A stretch of 64,000 bases of DNA from JBJYKD01 sp049310025 (GCF_049310025.1 NZ_JBJYKD010000010.1:1-64000), one strand, 5' to 3'; counted from the first letter of the stretch, positions 24,872-31,165 are shown. Numbers and translations are program-made. Notes: generated by a model from the letters alone, not told the origin.

Positions 24872-24896
24872 GGGCCTTGCAAGGCCTTGTTTTTTT
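24872..24896 (+). terminator. Terminator facing the plus strand inside the early operon
   Basis: The perfect palindrome GGCCTTGCAAGGCC is followed on the plus strand by TTGTTTTTTT. No plus-strand gene precedes it closely, so it may stop antisense transcription over the recT region. On the minus strand it lies just after the recT stop. Confidence 0.4.
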
Positions 24897-25794
24897 ATGC
24901 TTCAATTTCAATTTCTTCTGCACTGCTTACTTCTGCCTGTTCTTTCTTTGCCGTTTCTTCTTCCAGTTTTGTCAGAAAGTCTATTAATTCATTGGCTTCT
25001 GACTTTGTAAGCTGTTTGGAGCTTTCTTTCCCAAATCTATCCTGCATCATTCTGTGCATGTCTTCTCTTTCAAAACCCAGTTTTCGAGCCATAGCATATA
25101 GTTTTTTAAGCTGCAATTCTGTAGCCATTTTTTCATTTTCGGTTATAGGTTCAGTTTCTATGTCAATACTAGAAATTGGTTTTTCGGATAACTGTGAATC
25201 ATCAATTGACATTTCTTCTGGAGAATACATGCCCTGAAAAGTTTCCGGGAAGGCTTCTCTAAGCGCTTGTACAAGAGCAACTTTGCGAATCATCGTCGCT
25301 GGCATTTCCCTCCAATTCCTCATCGGGGTGCCATCTTCTTTTTTTCGAAGATATTCCGAAAGAGATACCGTTATTTCCAGTGGCTCTTTCCAGTCTTTCC
25401 GGCTTACCCTTGCCCAACCGCCTACAAGCTCTTCTCCTGGTAATACCAAAGTACCATTGCGCTTTTCTATCTGGCCGTCCTTTTTGAGAATGATTACGCC
25501 TGCCTGCCATCCTGTGCACAATTCGTTCTTAGCCGCTCTTTTTGTAAAAGTTTCTTTTCCTGTTACAATTGTGGCTGGTTTATTACCGAATTTTATTAAG
25601 TATGCTTCACGCAAAAAAGGATTTAATTTTTGAAATTTGCATAAAGCTAGAAACATCATTACTTCCTGGTCTGTTACTTTTTCTGCTTCACCGTTTACCA
25701 GATATTGTTTTACTATTGCCGGCGAAAGCTTTATTTTGCCGGTATCTGTTTCATACTCTACGCTTGCCAATGCAGCAGTTTTATTAATTGCCAT
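24895..25794 (-). CDS. recT: RecT/Bet-family single-strand annealing protein
   Basis: The 299-residue protein has FLALCKFQKLNPFLREAYLIKFG and ATIVTGKETFTKRA near residues 47-90, then EPLEITVSLSEYL and TPMRNWREMPATMIRKVALVQALREAFPE, a classic phage Bet/RecT core. The C terminus is acidic (EVSSAEEIEIEA). It anneals complementary strands during phage recombination. Confidence 0.92.
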   Translation of the reverse strand: MAINKTAALASVEYETDTGKIKLSPAIVKQYLVNGEAEKVTDQEVMMFLALCKFQKLNPFLREAYLIKFGNKPATIVTGKETFTKRAAKNELCTGWQAGVIILKKDGQIEKRNGTLVLPGEELVGGWARVSRKDWKEPLEITVSLSEYLRKKEDGTPMRNWREMPATMIRKVALVQALREAFPETFQGMYSPEEMSIDDSQLSEKPISSIDIETEPITENEKMATELQLKKLYAMARKLGFEREDMHRMMQDRFGKESSKQLTKSEANELIDFLTKLEEETAKKEQAEVSSAEEIEIEA

Positions 25795-26035
25795 TTAGCA
25801 CACCACCTAAATAATCTTTTTTAGTTTGTTTTATAATGGAGTTGTAACGAATTAGTGCCGCATTTAGGTCATAAATTGCAGCGTCAATTTCCTCCTCAGT
25901 TTCGGCCCGATTAAATCTTTCAAGAGATGCTAAATATGTTGATTTTGCATTTTCAAACATCCTTATAGTCTCAGGTAATCGCAAAATTTCTGGAAGATTT
26001 TTAGCCTTGCCTTTAAAGTAGAAGCATAATTTCAT
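25784..26035 (-). CDS. Small helical phage protein
   Basis: An 83-residue, two-helix protein (LRLPETIRMFENAKSTYLASLERFNRAETEEEIDAAIYDL split by a turn). It overlaps the recT start by 11 bases. Likely an accessory of the recombination genes; unassigned. Confidence 0.5.
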   Translation of the reverse strand: MKLCFYFKGKAKNLPEILRLPETIRMFENAKSTYLASLERFNRAETEEEIDAAIYDLNAALIRYNSIIKQTKKDYLGGVLNGN

Positions 26036-26072
26036 TACATTTCACCTCTTTGTTTTTCCCTGCAAATCTATA

Positions 26073-26303
26073 TCATCTTTCCACTGTTTCTAACTGCTTC
26101 AGGATATCCTTTGCCACTTCAGTATCAGCTTTTTTCAGCAACTCTTTTGCCATCTCTACCGTATTCTGCATTGCTTGCTGGAGGCCCTTGCCGTGGTTTG
26201 CCCCGCCGCATATGCATGTGCATCGGTTGCCGTGGCCGTTATAGCACCGGGCATCACAACGCCTTCTGTGCCCACCAGACCATTGTTGTATTAAAGTCGC
26301 CAT
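26073..26303 (-). CDS. Cysteine/histidine-rich small phage protein
   Basis: From ATG at 26303 (AAGGAG upstream) 76 residues: MATLIQQWSGGHRRRCDARC, YNGHGNRCTCICGGANHGKG, then an amphipathic helix. The Cys/His cluster resembles short metal-binding proteins of actinophages and Firmicutes phages. Function unknown. Confidence 0.55.
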   Translation of the reverse strand: MATLIQQWSGGHRRRCDARCYNGHGNRCTCICGGANHGKGLQQAMQNTVEMAKELLKKADTEVAKDILKQLETVER

Positions 26304-26328
26304 TTCCTTTCTTCTCCTTTCCTGGGAA

Positions 26329-26508
26329 TTACCTCTCCACATCGACATATTTTGGAGTGGGGAAATAATAGCCGTCGATTATGTCTCTCCCGCCTTCCAA
26401 AATCAACCTAACGTATTTACAGTAGCTTCTGTGCACCACCTCCACAACCTTTTTGCCGTTAATTCGGTCACCTTTTTGTACTTCCTCAAGCTTAACCTTA
26501 AGTTTCAT
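26329..26508 (-). CDS. Small phage protein, 59 residues
   Basis: The frame MKLKVKLEEVQKGDRINGKK, then VVHRSYCKYVRLILEGGRD, ends with TAA at 26329. GGGGGA lies eight bases before the ATG, and the ATG overlaps the previous stop (ATGA). It is a small beta protein of unknown role. Confidence 0.6.
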   Translation of the reverse strand: MKLKVKLEEVQKGDRINGKKVVEVVHRSYCKYVRLILEGGRDIIDGYYFPTPKYVDVER

Positions 26509-26624
26509 TTCTTACGTCCCCCTTCCCTTAGCTGTTGCAACTGTCTTAACATCCGGCCCTCACATATCCGGCAGACTTTTCCCTCATCACTTCTTAACTT
26601 TCGCCCGCATGATTCACACCGCAT
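26505..26624 (-). CDS. Tiny zinc-ribbon protein, 39 residues
   Basis: Frame MRCESCGRKLRSDEGK followed by VCRICEGRMLRQLQQLREG. Two CxxC pairs form one zinc ribbon. AGAGGGAT precedes the ATG and the stop is coupled to the next gene. It is the first gene of the early minus-strand operon seen here. Confidence 0.6.
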   Translation of the reverse strand: MRCESCGRKLRSDEGKVCRICEGRMLRQLQQLREGGRKK

Positions 26625-26650
26625 GTTTATCCCTCTTTCTTTCTAAATCA

Positions 26651-26659
26651 TGGTAAAAT
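26651..26659 (+). promoter_or_regulatory. Extended -10 promoter element
   Basis: TGGTAAAAT lies 20 bases before the start codon at 26679 and is identical to the extended -10 of the passenger gene at 453; a related TGGTATAAT serves the gene at 27233. No clear -35 is seen. Confidence 0.45.
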
Positions 26660-26678
26660 TATTTTGGAGGTGTTAAAT

Positions 26679-27014
26679 ATGCTTGATAGCATTTCAAAGA
26701 AAGTTTTAAGAATCGTCTTAAACCTTTGCAGGAATAATCAGTTTATAGAAATCGAAGATATTCAGGAACTTTTGTCGCTTTCAGAGGATGAAATTGAAGA
26801 ATGTGTGTCGCATTTGATTGATAGCGGTTATCTTAAAGGTATTTGCCTTGATACAACAATTGCTCATATTCAGCCTACCTATAAAGGCAAGACATTTGCT
26901 GAATTGGAAAAAAAGTCTTTTTTTGAATATGTCTTGAAAAATATTCTTGTGCCTGTAATGATTGGCGTACTAAGCTACATTGCTTCAAAGCTCATAGATA
27001 AATGGCTATTATAG
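26679..27014 (+). CDS. Winged-helix protein with C-terminal membrane anchor (copy 1)
   Basis: From ATG at 26679 (GGAGGTG, six-base spacer) 111 residues. Residues 1-75 form a small winged helix (KKVLRIVLNLCRNNQF, DIQELLSLSEDEIEECVSHLIDSGYL); residues 87-107 (NILVPVMIGVLSYIASKLID) are one transmembrane helix. It is a diverged paralogue of 27233-27559: both end with a helix of IxVPxxxGVLS type and KLID. Its stop overlaps tail-to-tail with a tiny minus-strand membrane peptide gene. Function unknown; see findings. Confidence 0.65.
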   Translation: MLDSISKKVLRIVLNLCRNNQFIEIEDIQELLSLSEDEIEECVSHLIDSGYLKGICLDTTIAHIQPTYKGKTFAELEKKSFFEYVLKNILVPVMIGVLSYIASKLIDKWLL

Positions 27015-27104
27015 ATCGTCATACCAATCTCTGAATTTCTCCCACCTTAGCAAAATAAGCGTTATTAATGCCGATAAGAATATACTCAGGATAATTTGTG
27101 CCAT
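27009..27104 (-). CDS. Tiny membrane peptide, 31 residues (copy 1)
   Basis: The frame starts with ATG at 27104 behind an excellent AGGTGAGGAG site and encodes MAQIILSIFLSALITLILL followed by RWEKFRDWYDDL. It is one hydrophobic helix with an amphipathic end. The C-terminal pattern W-x-x-F-x-x-W-Y-D-x-L is shared with the peptide at 27565-27672. It overlaps the end of the plus-strand winged-helix gene by six bases. It could be a toxin-like or regulatory membrane peptide. Confidence 0.6.
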   Translation of the reverse strand: MAQIILSIFLSALITLILLRWEKFRDWYDDL

Positions 27105-27106
27105 CT

Positions 27107-27170
27107 CCTCACCTCCCTTCACCCTGCCCTTCCGCTGCGGCGGATTGGTTGGTTTTTATACAATCTCGTT
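27107..27170 (-). pseudogene. Remnant 3' end of a duplicated helix-turn-helix gene
   Basis: On the minus strand the segment encodes DCIKTNQSAAAEG, closely matching the last codons (NCIRTDHPAAAEG) of the intact helix-turn-helix gene at 27683. In both copies it immediately precedes the tiny membrane peptide. It shows that the whole block was duplicated and that the upstream regulator copy was lost. Confidence 0.6.
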
Positions 27171-27171
27171 A

Positions 27172-27180
27172 TGGTATAAT
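27172..27180 (+). promoter_or_regulatory. Extended -10 promoter element
   Basis: TGGTATAAT precedes the plus-strand gene at 27233 and resembles the elements at 414 and 26651. Confidence 0.45.
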
Positions 27181-27232
27181 TTTCTTGCGTAGTTAACCAG
27201 GCTTACCAATCTTTTTAGAAAGGGTGACAATC

Positions 27233-27559
27233 ATGGATGTTCAAATGATGAAACTTCTAAAATTAATCCAGAAAAACGAAGGCAAAATAACTTACAATGA
27301 ATTGTGCCGGAAATACCCGTTAGATATTAACGTGATTACAAAATTACTCAATATTGGTTATATCCATCTCAAACCTATAGATGCATATGGTAAACCAACC
27401 TCTGAAACAAAAGTTTTTCTTTCCCTTGACGGTAGGTCTTATCTAATCGAAAAGAAATCTGAAGGTTTTAAAGAATTTATTAGGATTATCGTTGTTCCCA
27501 TAATAACTGGTGTTTTATCGGCTGTCTTAAGTTTCCTGATATTAAAGCTCATTGATTAA
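27233..27559 (+). CDS. Winged-helix protein with C-terminal membrane anchor (copy 2)
   Basis: From ATG at 27233 (AAAGGGTGA upstream) 108 residues. Residues 3-45 form a winged helix (MMKLLKLIQKNEGKITYNELC, VITKLLNIGYI); residues 84-105 are a transmembrane helix (RIIVVPIITGVLSAVLSFLI). It is the paralogue of 26679-27014. Its 3' end faces the second tiny membrane peptide gene five bases away. Function unknown. Confidence 0.65.
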   Translation: MDVQMMKLLKLIQKNEGKITYNELCRKYPLDINVITKLLNIGYIHLKPIDAYGKPTSETKVFLSLDGRSYLIEKKSEGFKEFIRIIVVPIITGVLSAVLSFLILKLID

Positions 27560-27564
27560 TTTTT

Positions 27565-27672
27565 TTATAAACTGTCGTACCAATTTTTAAATGTTTTCCA
27601 ATTTAGTAAAATCGATGATATTGATGATACTAATGCTGCAATGCAGGCGCATATAATAATTTCTTTCATCAT
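27565..27672 (-). CDS. Tiny membrane peptide, 35 residues (copy 2)
   Basis: ATG-ATG at 27672-27667 follows AAGGAGGTGAG. The peptide is MMKEIIICACIAALVSSISS then ILLNWKTFKNWYDSL, a single hydrophobic helix with the same W-x-x-F-x-x-W-Y-D-x-L end as copy 1. Its ribosome site overlaps the stop of the upstream helix-turn-helix gene, so it should be translated from that repressor-type transcript. Confidence 0.6.
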   Translation of the reverse strand: MMKEIIICACIAALVSSISSILLNWKTFKNWYDSL

Positions 27673-27682
27673 TCTCACCTCC

Positions 27683-27934
27683 TTATCCCTCCGCTGCGGC
27701 GGGGTGGTCGGTTCTTATACAATTGGTAAGTTTGTTATCAAAAAAAATTTCATTTACCTGATTTGTATTTAATTCTAGAATTTGGGCTATTGTTAATATC
27801 TCGTGTCTATTAAACTCAATTAGCCCAAGTTCTTTTCTATTATAAGTCTTTGCAGACATATGGAGCTTTTGAGCAAGTGTTTCTTGTGTATATCCTTTTG
27901 CTACTCTTGCTCCTTTTAGTTTTAGTGTATTCAT
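27683..27934 (-). CDS. Cro-like helix-turn-helix regulator
   Basis: The 83-residue XRE-family protein (LKGARVAKGYTQETLAQKLHMSAKTYNRKELGLIEF) diverges from the CI-like gene at 28088. This is the expected place of a Cro-type regulator that starts the lytic transcript on the minus strand. Its own promoter (27968-27997) contains an operator repeat. A copy of the TTGGTAAG motif also lies inside its 3' end near 27725. Confidence 0.8.
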   Translation of the reverse strand: MNTLKLKGARVAKGYTQETLAQKLHMSAKTYNRKELGLIEFNRHEILTIAQILELNTNQVNEIFFDNKLTNCIRTDHPAAAEG

Positions 27935-27967
27935 TTCATCGACACCTCCTTGCCGTTCGGTAATTTT

Positions 27968-27997
27968 ATTCTACCACACCATTTGGTAAGTTGTCAA
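27968..27997 (-). promoter_or_regulatory. Lytic (PR-type) promoter
   Basis: On the minus strand TTGACA and TAGAAT are separated by 18 bases, with an operator repeat inside the spacer. It would drive the Cro-like gene and onward. Confidence 0.6.
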
Positions 27998-28026
27998 TAC
28001 TTTTTATATATTTTTGGTAAGTTTTC

Positions 28027-28054
28027 TTGTAAAAATAGCTAAATAATTTATAAT
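28027..28054 (+). promoter_or_regulatory. Lysogenic (PRM-type) promoter
   Basis: TTGTAA and TATAAT are separated by 16 bases, flanked by operator repeats. It drives the CI-like repressor and the SLATT gene behind it. Confidence 0.6.
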
Positions 28055-28087
28055 ATTGGTAAGAAGTGTAAAAAGGGGGTGATACAA

Positions 28088-28501
28088 TTGGAAAGTATAG
28101 GTGATAAAATTAGAAGATTGAGGGAGCAGAAGGGATTAACTCAGAAGCAATTAGCTGAACTAATTGGTACTACAGAAGCATCTCTATCAAGATATGAGAA
28201 TAATTTAAGAGAACCTAAAGCCGAAATAATTTCAAGATTAGCCAATGCTCTTGGTGTTTCCGCTGATTATTTACTTGGAAAATCAGAAGAAGACAAGCCC
28301 TGGTGGGAAAAAGATGAACCTCCCACAGATATAGAGCTTGAGGAATTTATTAAAAATAATTCAAATATAAAACTCATGGGCAATCCGCTGGACGAAAAGA
28401 CAAAAGACGATGTCATTATGTTCCTGCGGGCGGCCCATGAGTTTATTAAGCAAAAAAGAAAGGCCGAAGAATCGGCCGAGGAGAAAGAGAAAAAAGAGTA
28501 A
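28088..28501 (+). CDS. CI-like phage repressor
   Basis: About 137 residues with an N-terminal XRE helix-turn-helix (IGDKIRRLREQKGLTQKQLAELIGT, then EASLSRYENNLREPKAEII) and a short helical C terminus; no LexA-type protease domain. I favour TTG at 28088, which has GGGGGTGAT in front; GTG at 28079 is possible. Lacking self-cleavage, induction probably depends on the ImmA/IrrE peptidase at 29691, as in ICEBs1-type systems. The SLATT gene follows after 12 bases. Confidence 0.82.
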   Translation: MESIGDKIRRLREQKGLTQKQLAELIGTTEASLSRYENNLREPKAEIISRLANALGVSADYLLGKSEEDKPWWEKDEPPTDIELEEFIKNNSNIKLMGNPLDEKTKDDVIMFLRAAHEFIKQKRKAEESAEEKEKKE

Positions 28502-28513
28502 AGGGGGTCGTTT

Positions 28514-28948
28514 ATGGAAGAAGAACAATATTTAAAAGAAAGACTTGATGACCAAATAAAATGGTATAGTCAAAAAAGCCAGTGGAACCAGAAAAGATAT
28601 AAAATATTAAGAATGGCTGAAATTATTATATCAGCTTTAGTTCCCGTATTAATTCCATATTCCAATACAGTTCCATATATCAAAACTATCATAGCATTAA
28701 GCGGTAGTGCAGTCGCTATTATGATCGGTGCTCAGGGATTATATAATTTTCATGAAAATTGGATTGAATACAGAATGGTGGCCGAAACATTAAAGCATGA
28801 AAAATTTCTGTATATAACAAAAGCAGGTGTTTATGAGGCGGTAGATAAACCATTTAATCTTCTTGTAGCTAGAGTAGAAGGTATTATATCCCACGAAAAT
28901 ATTAACTGGTCTCAGTTAAATAAAACCACTTCAAAGAAAGTCACTTAG
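28514..28948 (+). CDS. SLATT-domain membrane protein (DUF4231-like)
   Basis: The 144-residue protein has two predicted membrane helices (about 34-50 and 56-75) flanked by cytoplasmic helices, with KWYSQKSQWNQKRYK before and WIEYRMVAETLKHEKFLY after. This layout and the RMVAETLKHEKF phrase match SLATT domains, proposed pore-forming effectors in nucleotide-signalled conflict systems. It sits 12 bases behind the repressor gene and one gene before a TIR-like protein. A phage-exclusion effector role is inferred. Confidence 0.75.
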   Translation: MEEEQYLKERLDDQIKWYSQKSQWNQKRYKILRMAEIIISALVPVLIPYSNTVPYIKTIIALSGSAVAIMIGAQGLYNFHENWIEYRMVAETLKHEKFLYITKAGVYEAVDKPFNLLVARVEGIISHENINWSQLNKTTSKKVT

Positions 28949-29165
28949 TAATATATGGCGTAAGCTCTTCATCATCACTTACTGGTTCGTAAGTTCTTTC
29001 AAAAACATCCGGTTTGCATGGATATAATTCTCCTCTTATGCCTCTTATAATCCAATCGCCAGGAGATGCACGCAAAGGGCCTTCAAGTGTTTCAATTATC
29101 ATTTCTTTATCTGTTTGGTACGCCTCAATTACTACGGGTTTTTTTCTAAACTTTTTAAACTGCAT
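28941..29165 (-). CDS. PGDYG-like small phage protein
   Basis: From ATG at 29165 (AGAGGTG upstream) 74 residues: MQFKKFRKKPVVIEAYQ, ASPGDWIIRGIRGELYPCKPDVFERTYE. This is a very common phage early protein with an SPGDW/I-x-G core. Its 3' end overlaps the SLATT gene by eight bases tail-to-tail, so its transcript is antisense to the lysogenic operon. Confidence 0.75.
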   Translation of the reverse strand: MQFKKFRKKPVVIEAYQTDKEMIIETLEGPLRASPGDWIIRGIRGELYPCKPDVFERTYEPVSDDEELTPYITK

Positions 29166-29203
29166 TGTAAAAACACCTCTCAATTTAAATTTTAGGGGGT
29201 ATT

Positions 29204-29629
29204 ATGATGCCGGAGTTAAAAACATATGACATTTTTATAAGTCATGCCTGGAAATATGGAACCGAATACGATCGTTTAATAAATCTATTAGATAATGCGC
29301 CTTATTTTTATTATAGAAATTATTCTGCACCGAAAGATAAGCCCCTTGTTGATCCAAATACGTCAGTAGGAAAATTATTTTTAAGGGAAGCCATAGATAG
29401 AAAGATAAAGCCAGTAAATATAGTGCTTGTATTGTCGGGCATGTATGCCGCTTATAGAGAATGGATGCAATACGAAATAGATACAGCTCAAAAATATTAT
29501 AAACCAATTATAGGCATAGTTCCATGGGGTCAAGAGCGTATACCATCCGAAGTGCAAAAGGTTTCTCTCGAAATGGTTAGATGGAATACCGATTCAATCA
29601 TATCAGCTATAAGAAGATATGCCATTTAA
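29204..29629 (+). CDS. ThsB-like TIR-domain protein (DUF1863)
   Basis: The 141-residue protein begins MPELKTYDIFISHAWKYGTEYDRL with YFYYRNYSAPKDKPL, the recognisable TIR-like fold of Thoeris ThsB/MTH538. A W-x-x-x-E element is at W87-E91 in a helix after SGMYAAY, where TIR enzymes place the catalytic glutamate. ThsB proteins make cyclic ADP-ribose-type signals on infection. No ThsA-type SIR2/SLOG gene is adjacent; the SLATT gene is the nearest membrane effector candidate. Two ATGs (29204, 29207) follow AGGGGG. Confidence 0.82.
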   Translation: MMPELKTYDIFISHAWKYGTEYDRLINLLDNAPYFYYRNYSAPKDKPLVDPNTSVGKLFLREAIDRKIKPVNIVLVLSGMYAAYREWMQYEIDTAQKYYKPIIGIVPWGQERIPSEVQKVSLEMVRWNTDSIISAIRRYAI

Positions 29630-29690
29630 ATATGTGAATAAAATGTGGATAATTTGTTGACAATCTCGACCTCTTATAAGGTGCTTCACC

Positions 29691-30110
29691 ATGATTTATC
29701 AAGAAATTGAACATTTAATCCGGGAACTCGGCACCCGTGATCCAAAGCTCATTGCCGAGGAAATGGGAATTGATATACTTTATCTCCCTTATGCTGAATT
29801 ATACGGCATTGCAGCATGTCTAGGTGACTATAAACTCATCGGCGTCAATAGTGAACTTGATGAACCAATAAAAAAACTCGTGATTGCTCACGAGCTTGGG
29901 CATTTTGTGTTACATCCCGAAGGAAATTTCTACTTTGTCATGGATAAGACAATGTTCTATGATAAGTTTGAATATCAGGCCAATATGTTTGCCATAAATC
30001 TATGTATAGGAGAGGAGGCGGCGAAGTATGACTTTGTGAAGGAACTTGCTGCAGGAAAAGTGGACAACCTTATAAAAATACTCAGCATCGCCCAAATGCA
30101 AAATCAATAA
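29691..30110 (+). CDS. immA: ImmA/IrrE-family metallopeptidase
   Basis: The 139-residue protein has HELGH at residues 67-71 and LPYAELYGIAACLGDYKLIGVNS upstream, then FEYQANMFAINLCIG (third zinc-ligand region). In related elements ImmA cleaves the cognate CI-like repressor to trigger induction. AAGGTG precedes the ATG by seven bases. It is the last phage gene before tRNA-Glu. Confidence 0.9.
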   Translation: MIYQEIEHLIRELGTRDPKLIAEEMGIDILYLPYAELYGIAACLGDYKLIGVNSELDEPIKKLVIAHELGHFVLHPEGNFYFVMDKTMFYDKFEYQANMFAINLCIGEEAAKYDFVKELAAGKVDNLIKILSIAQMQNQ

Positions 30111-30195
30111 AAAAACGGAAGGCGGGTGCCCTGGAGATGATTTTTTGCAATAAAAAAATTGGGCCGTTCCCTCAAGCCCAGTATTCATGCTATTT

Positions 30196-30271
30196 TGGTA
30201 GCCATAGGGGGATTCGAACCCCCGTTACCGCCGTGAGAGGGCGGCGTCCTGAACCCCTAGACGATATGGCC
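30196..30271 (-). tRNA. tRNA-Glu (CUC)
   Basis: A complete cloverleaf on the minus strand: acceptor GGCCATA with TATGGCT, anticodon loop CTCTCAC in stem CCGCC/GGCGG, T arm GGGGGTTCGAATCCCCC, and encoded CCA. Phage genes end about 85 bases from its 3' end, so the 3' half is the likely attachment core. Confidence 0.95.
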
Positions 30272-30278
30272 GTATATT

Positions 30279-30352
30279 TGGCTGCGGGACCAGGATTCGA
30301 ACCTGGACAACATGATCCAGAGTCATGCGTGCTACCGTTACACAATCCCGCA
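30279..30352 (-). tRNA. tRNA-Gln (CUG)
   Basis: A complete cloverleaf on the minus strand with acceptor TGCGGGA/TCCCGCA, anticodon loop CTCTGGA in stem CATGA/TCATG, T loop TTCGAAT and encoded CCA. It lies seven bases upstream of tRNA-Glu and is probably co-transcribed. Confidence 0.95.
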
Positions 30353-30539
30353 ACAATTTTTGCAGAATATATATTATCATATTTGGAGGTGTTTTGTCAA
30401 ATTTTTAAACTGCTCATTTCTAGGCTCAGTTACGTTTTTATTATAACGTATTTTATAAAAAAAGCAAGTAGTCCATACATACCTTTCTGTGTTTATATTT
30501 AACAACAATTGTAAATATACTACTCCAGGATAAACAGAA

Positions 30540-30576
30540 TTGACTAAAATATTAAAATACCATAATATTTGGTCAA
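30540..30576. promoter_or_regulatory. Inverted repeat upstream of the antitoxin gene
   Basis: TTGACTAAAATATT and AATATTTGGTCAA form an imperfect inverted repeat about 35 bases before the Phd/YefM gene, where such antitoxins normally bind to autorepress. It contains a TTGACT that could also act as a -35. Confidence 0.45.
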
Positions 30577-30609
30577 TTATTAAATTACCTAAAGTGAGGT
30601 GACTGAATC

Positions 30610-30774
30610 ATGAAAAAGATAGTTAGCCCTATTGAGTTTAGGGATAGATTGGGTCAGATTATCGAAGAGGCTTGCTACAGCGGCAAACAATTTATCATTG
30701 CCCGGCGTGGAAAACCCATGGCTGCAATAATCCCTATCAGTGAATATGTAAAATGGGAACAAGAACGGGATTAA
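30610..30774 (+). CDS. Phd/YefM-family antitoxin, orphan
   Basis: ATG at 30610 follows GAGGTG. The 54-residue protein (MKKIVSPIEFRDRLGQIIEE, GKQFIIARRGKPMAAIIPISEYVKWE) is a Phd/YefM antitoxin: DNA-binding N-terminal domain with the RRGKPMAAIIP strand. It is shorter than typical (about 80), lacking most of the toxin-binding tail. No toxin gene follows before the FmdB gene on the opposite strand. Confidence 0.75.
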   Translation: MKKIVSPIEFRDRLGQIIEEACYSGKQFIIARRGKPMAAIIPISEYVKWEQERD

Positions 30775-30832
30775 TTTTTTAGGCTCGTAGACAAAACCTG
30801 GCAGGCTAATTCAAGATATATTACTGGTGCTG

Positions 30833-31048
30833 TCACCGGCAGCCGGCACAGCTACTGCAATTTCCGCCGCTGCAGCCGCCTGAACCGGATGTGCCGGGTT
30901 CTCCCTTTCTAAAGTACAGAAAGCCCGTGAAGCGCTGGCTTACCTGTCCTCCACATTCGGGGCAGCGGACTTTGTCTTTGTCTTTTAACGACACAAACTC
31001 GCTGAAAAGGTTGCCACATTGGTTGCATTTGAAATCAAAAGTAGGCAT
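30833..31048 (-). CDS. FmdB-family zinc ribbon protein
   Basis: The 71-residue protein starts MPTFDFKCNQCGNLFSEF and has VRCPECGGQVSQRFTGFLYF, the FmdB putative regulatory zinc ribbon. The C terminus is Gly/Ser/Cys rich with CSSCAGC. Its cellular role is not settled; in this family small size and two CxxC pairs are constant. Confidence 0.85.
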   Translation of the reverse strand: MPTFDFKCNQCGNLFSEFVSLKDKDKVRCPECGGQVSQRFTGFLYFRKGEPGTSGSGGCSGGNCSSCAGCR

Positions 31049-31165
31049 AACTTAATCCTCCCTGGTATTCATTCCATTTTAAAGGCGCGTCTTCATCCCC
31101 AGAGCAGCAGGAAAAACCTTATCCTGTATTCCGGGCGAATAAAGCCCTTTCACCGGCGGGCAATA

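Larger units (their letters stand above)
27956..28063. promoter_or_regulatory. Lysogeny-lysis operator region with TTGGTAAG repeats
   Basis: TTGGTAAG occurs at 27983-27990, 28014-28021 and 28056-28063, with a TTCGGTAA variant at 27956-27963. The repeats lie in and between the two divergent promoters, as expected for CI/Cro binding sites. Confidence 0.6.
1..30195. mobile_element. Siphovirus-type prophage (left end outside window)
   Basis: The region holds a contiguous phage programme on the minus strand, from immunity and recombination genes through replication, terminases, portal, head, connector and tail genes. Gene order is that of temperate Firmicutes siphophages. The right limit is placed at the 3' end of tRNA-Glu because phage genes stop there and tRNA 3' ends are common attachment sites; this is inference. 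No integrase, holin or endolysin is visible, so these should lie beyond base 1 or be lost. Structural genes look intact with no obvious frameshifts. Confidence 0.93.

Noticed and set aside
27956..28063. CRISPR-like repeat array
   Set aside because: The TTGGTAAG repeats are only eight bases with uneven spacing and lie in a divergent promoter, so they are operators.
30137..30502. 121-codon plus-strand frame over the tRNA genes
   Set aside because: It translates the antisense of tRNA-Glu and tRNA-Gln (SHRGIRTPV, GPGFEPGQ) and has no ribosome site.
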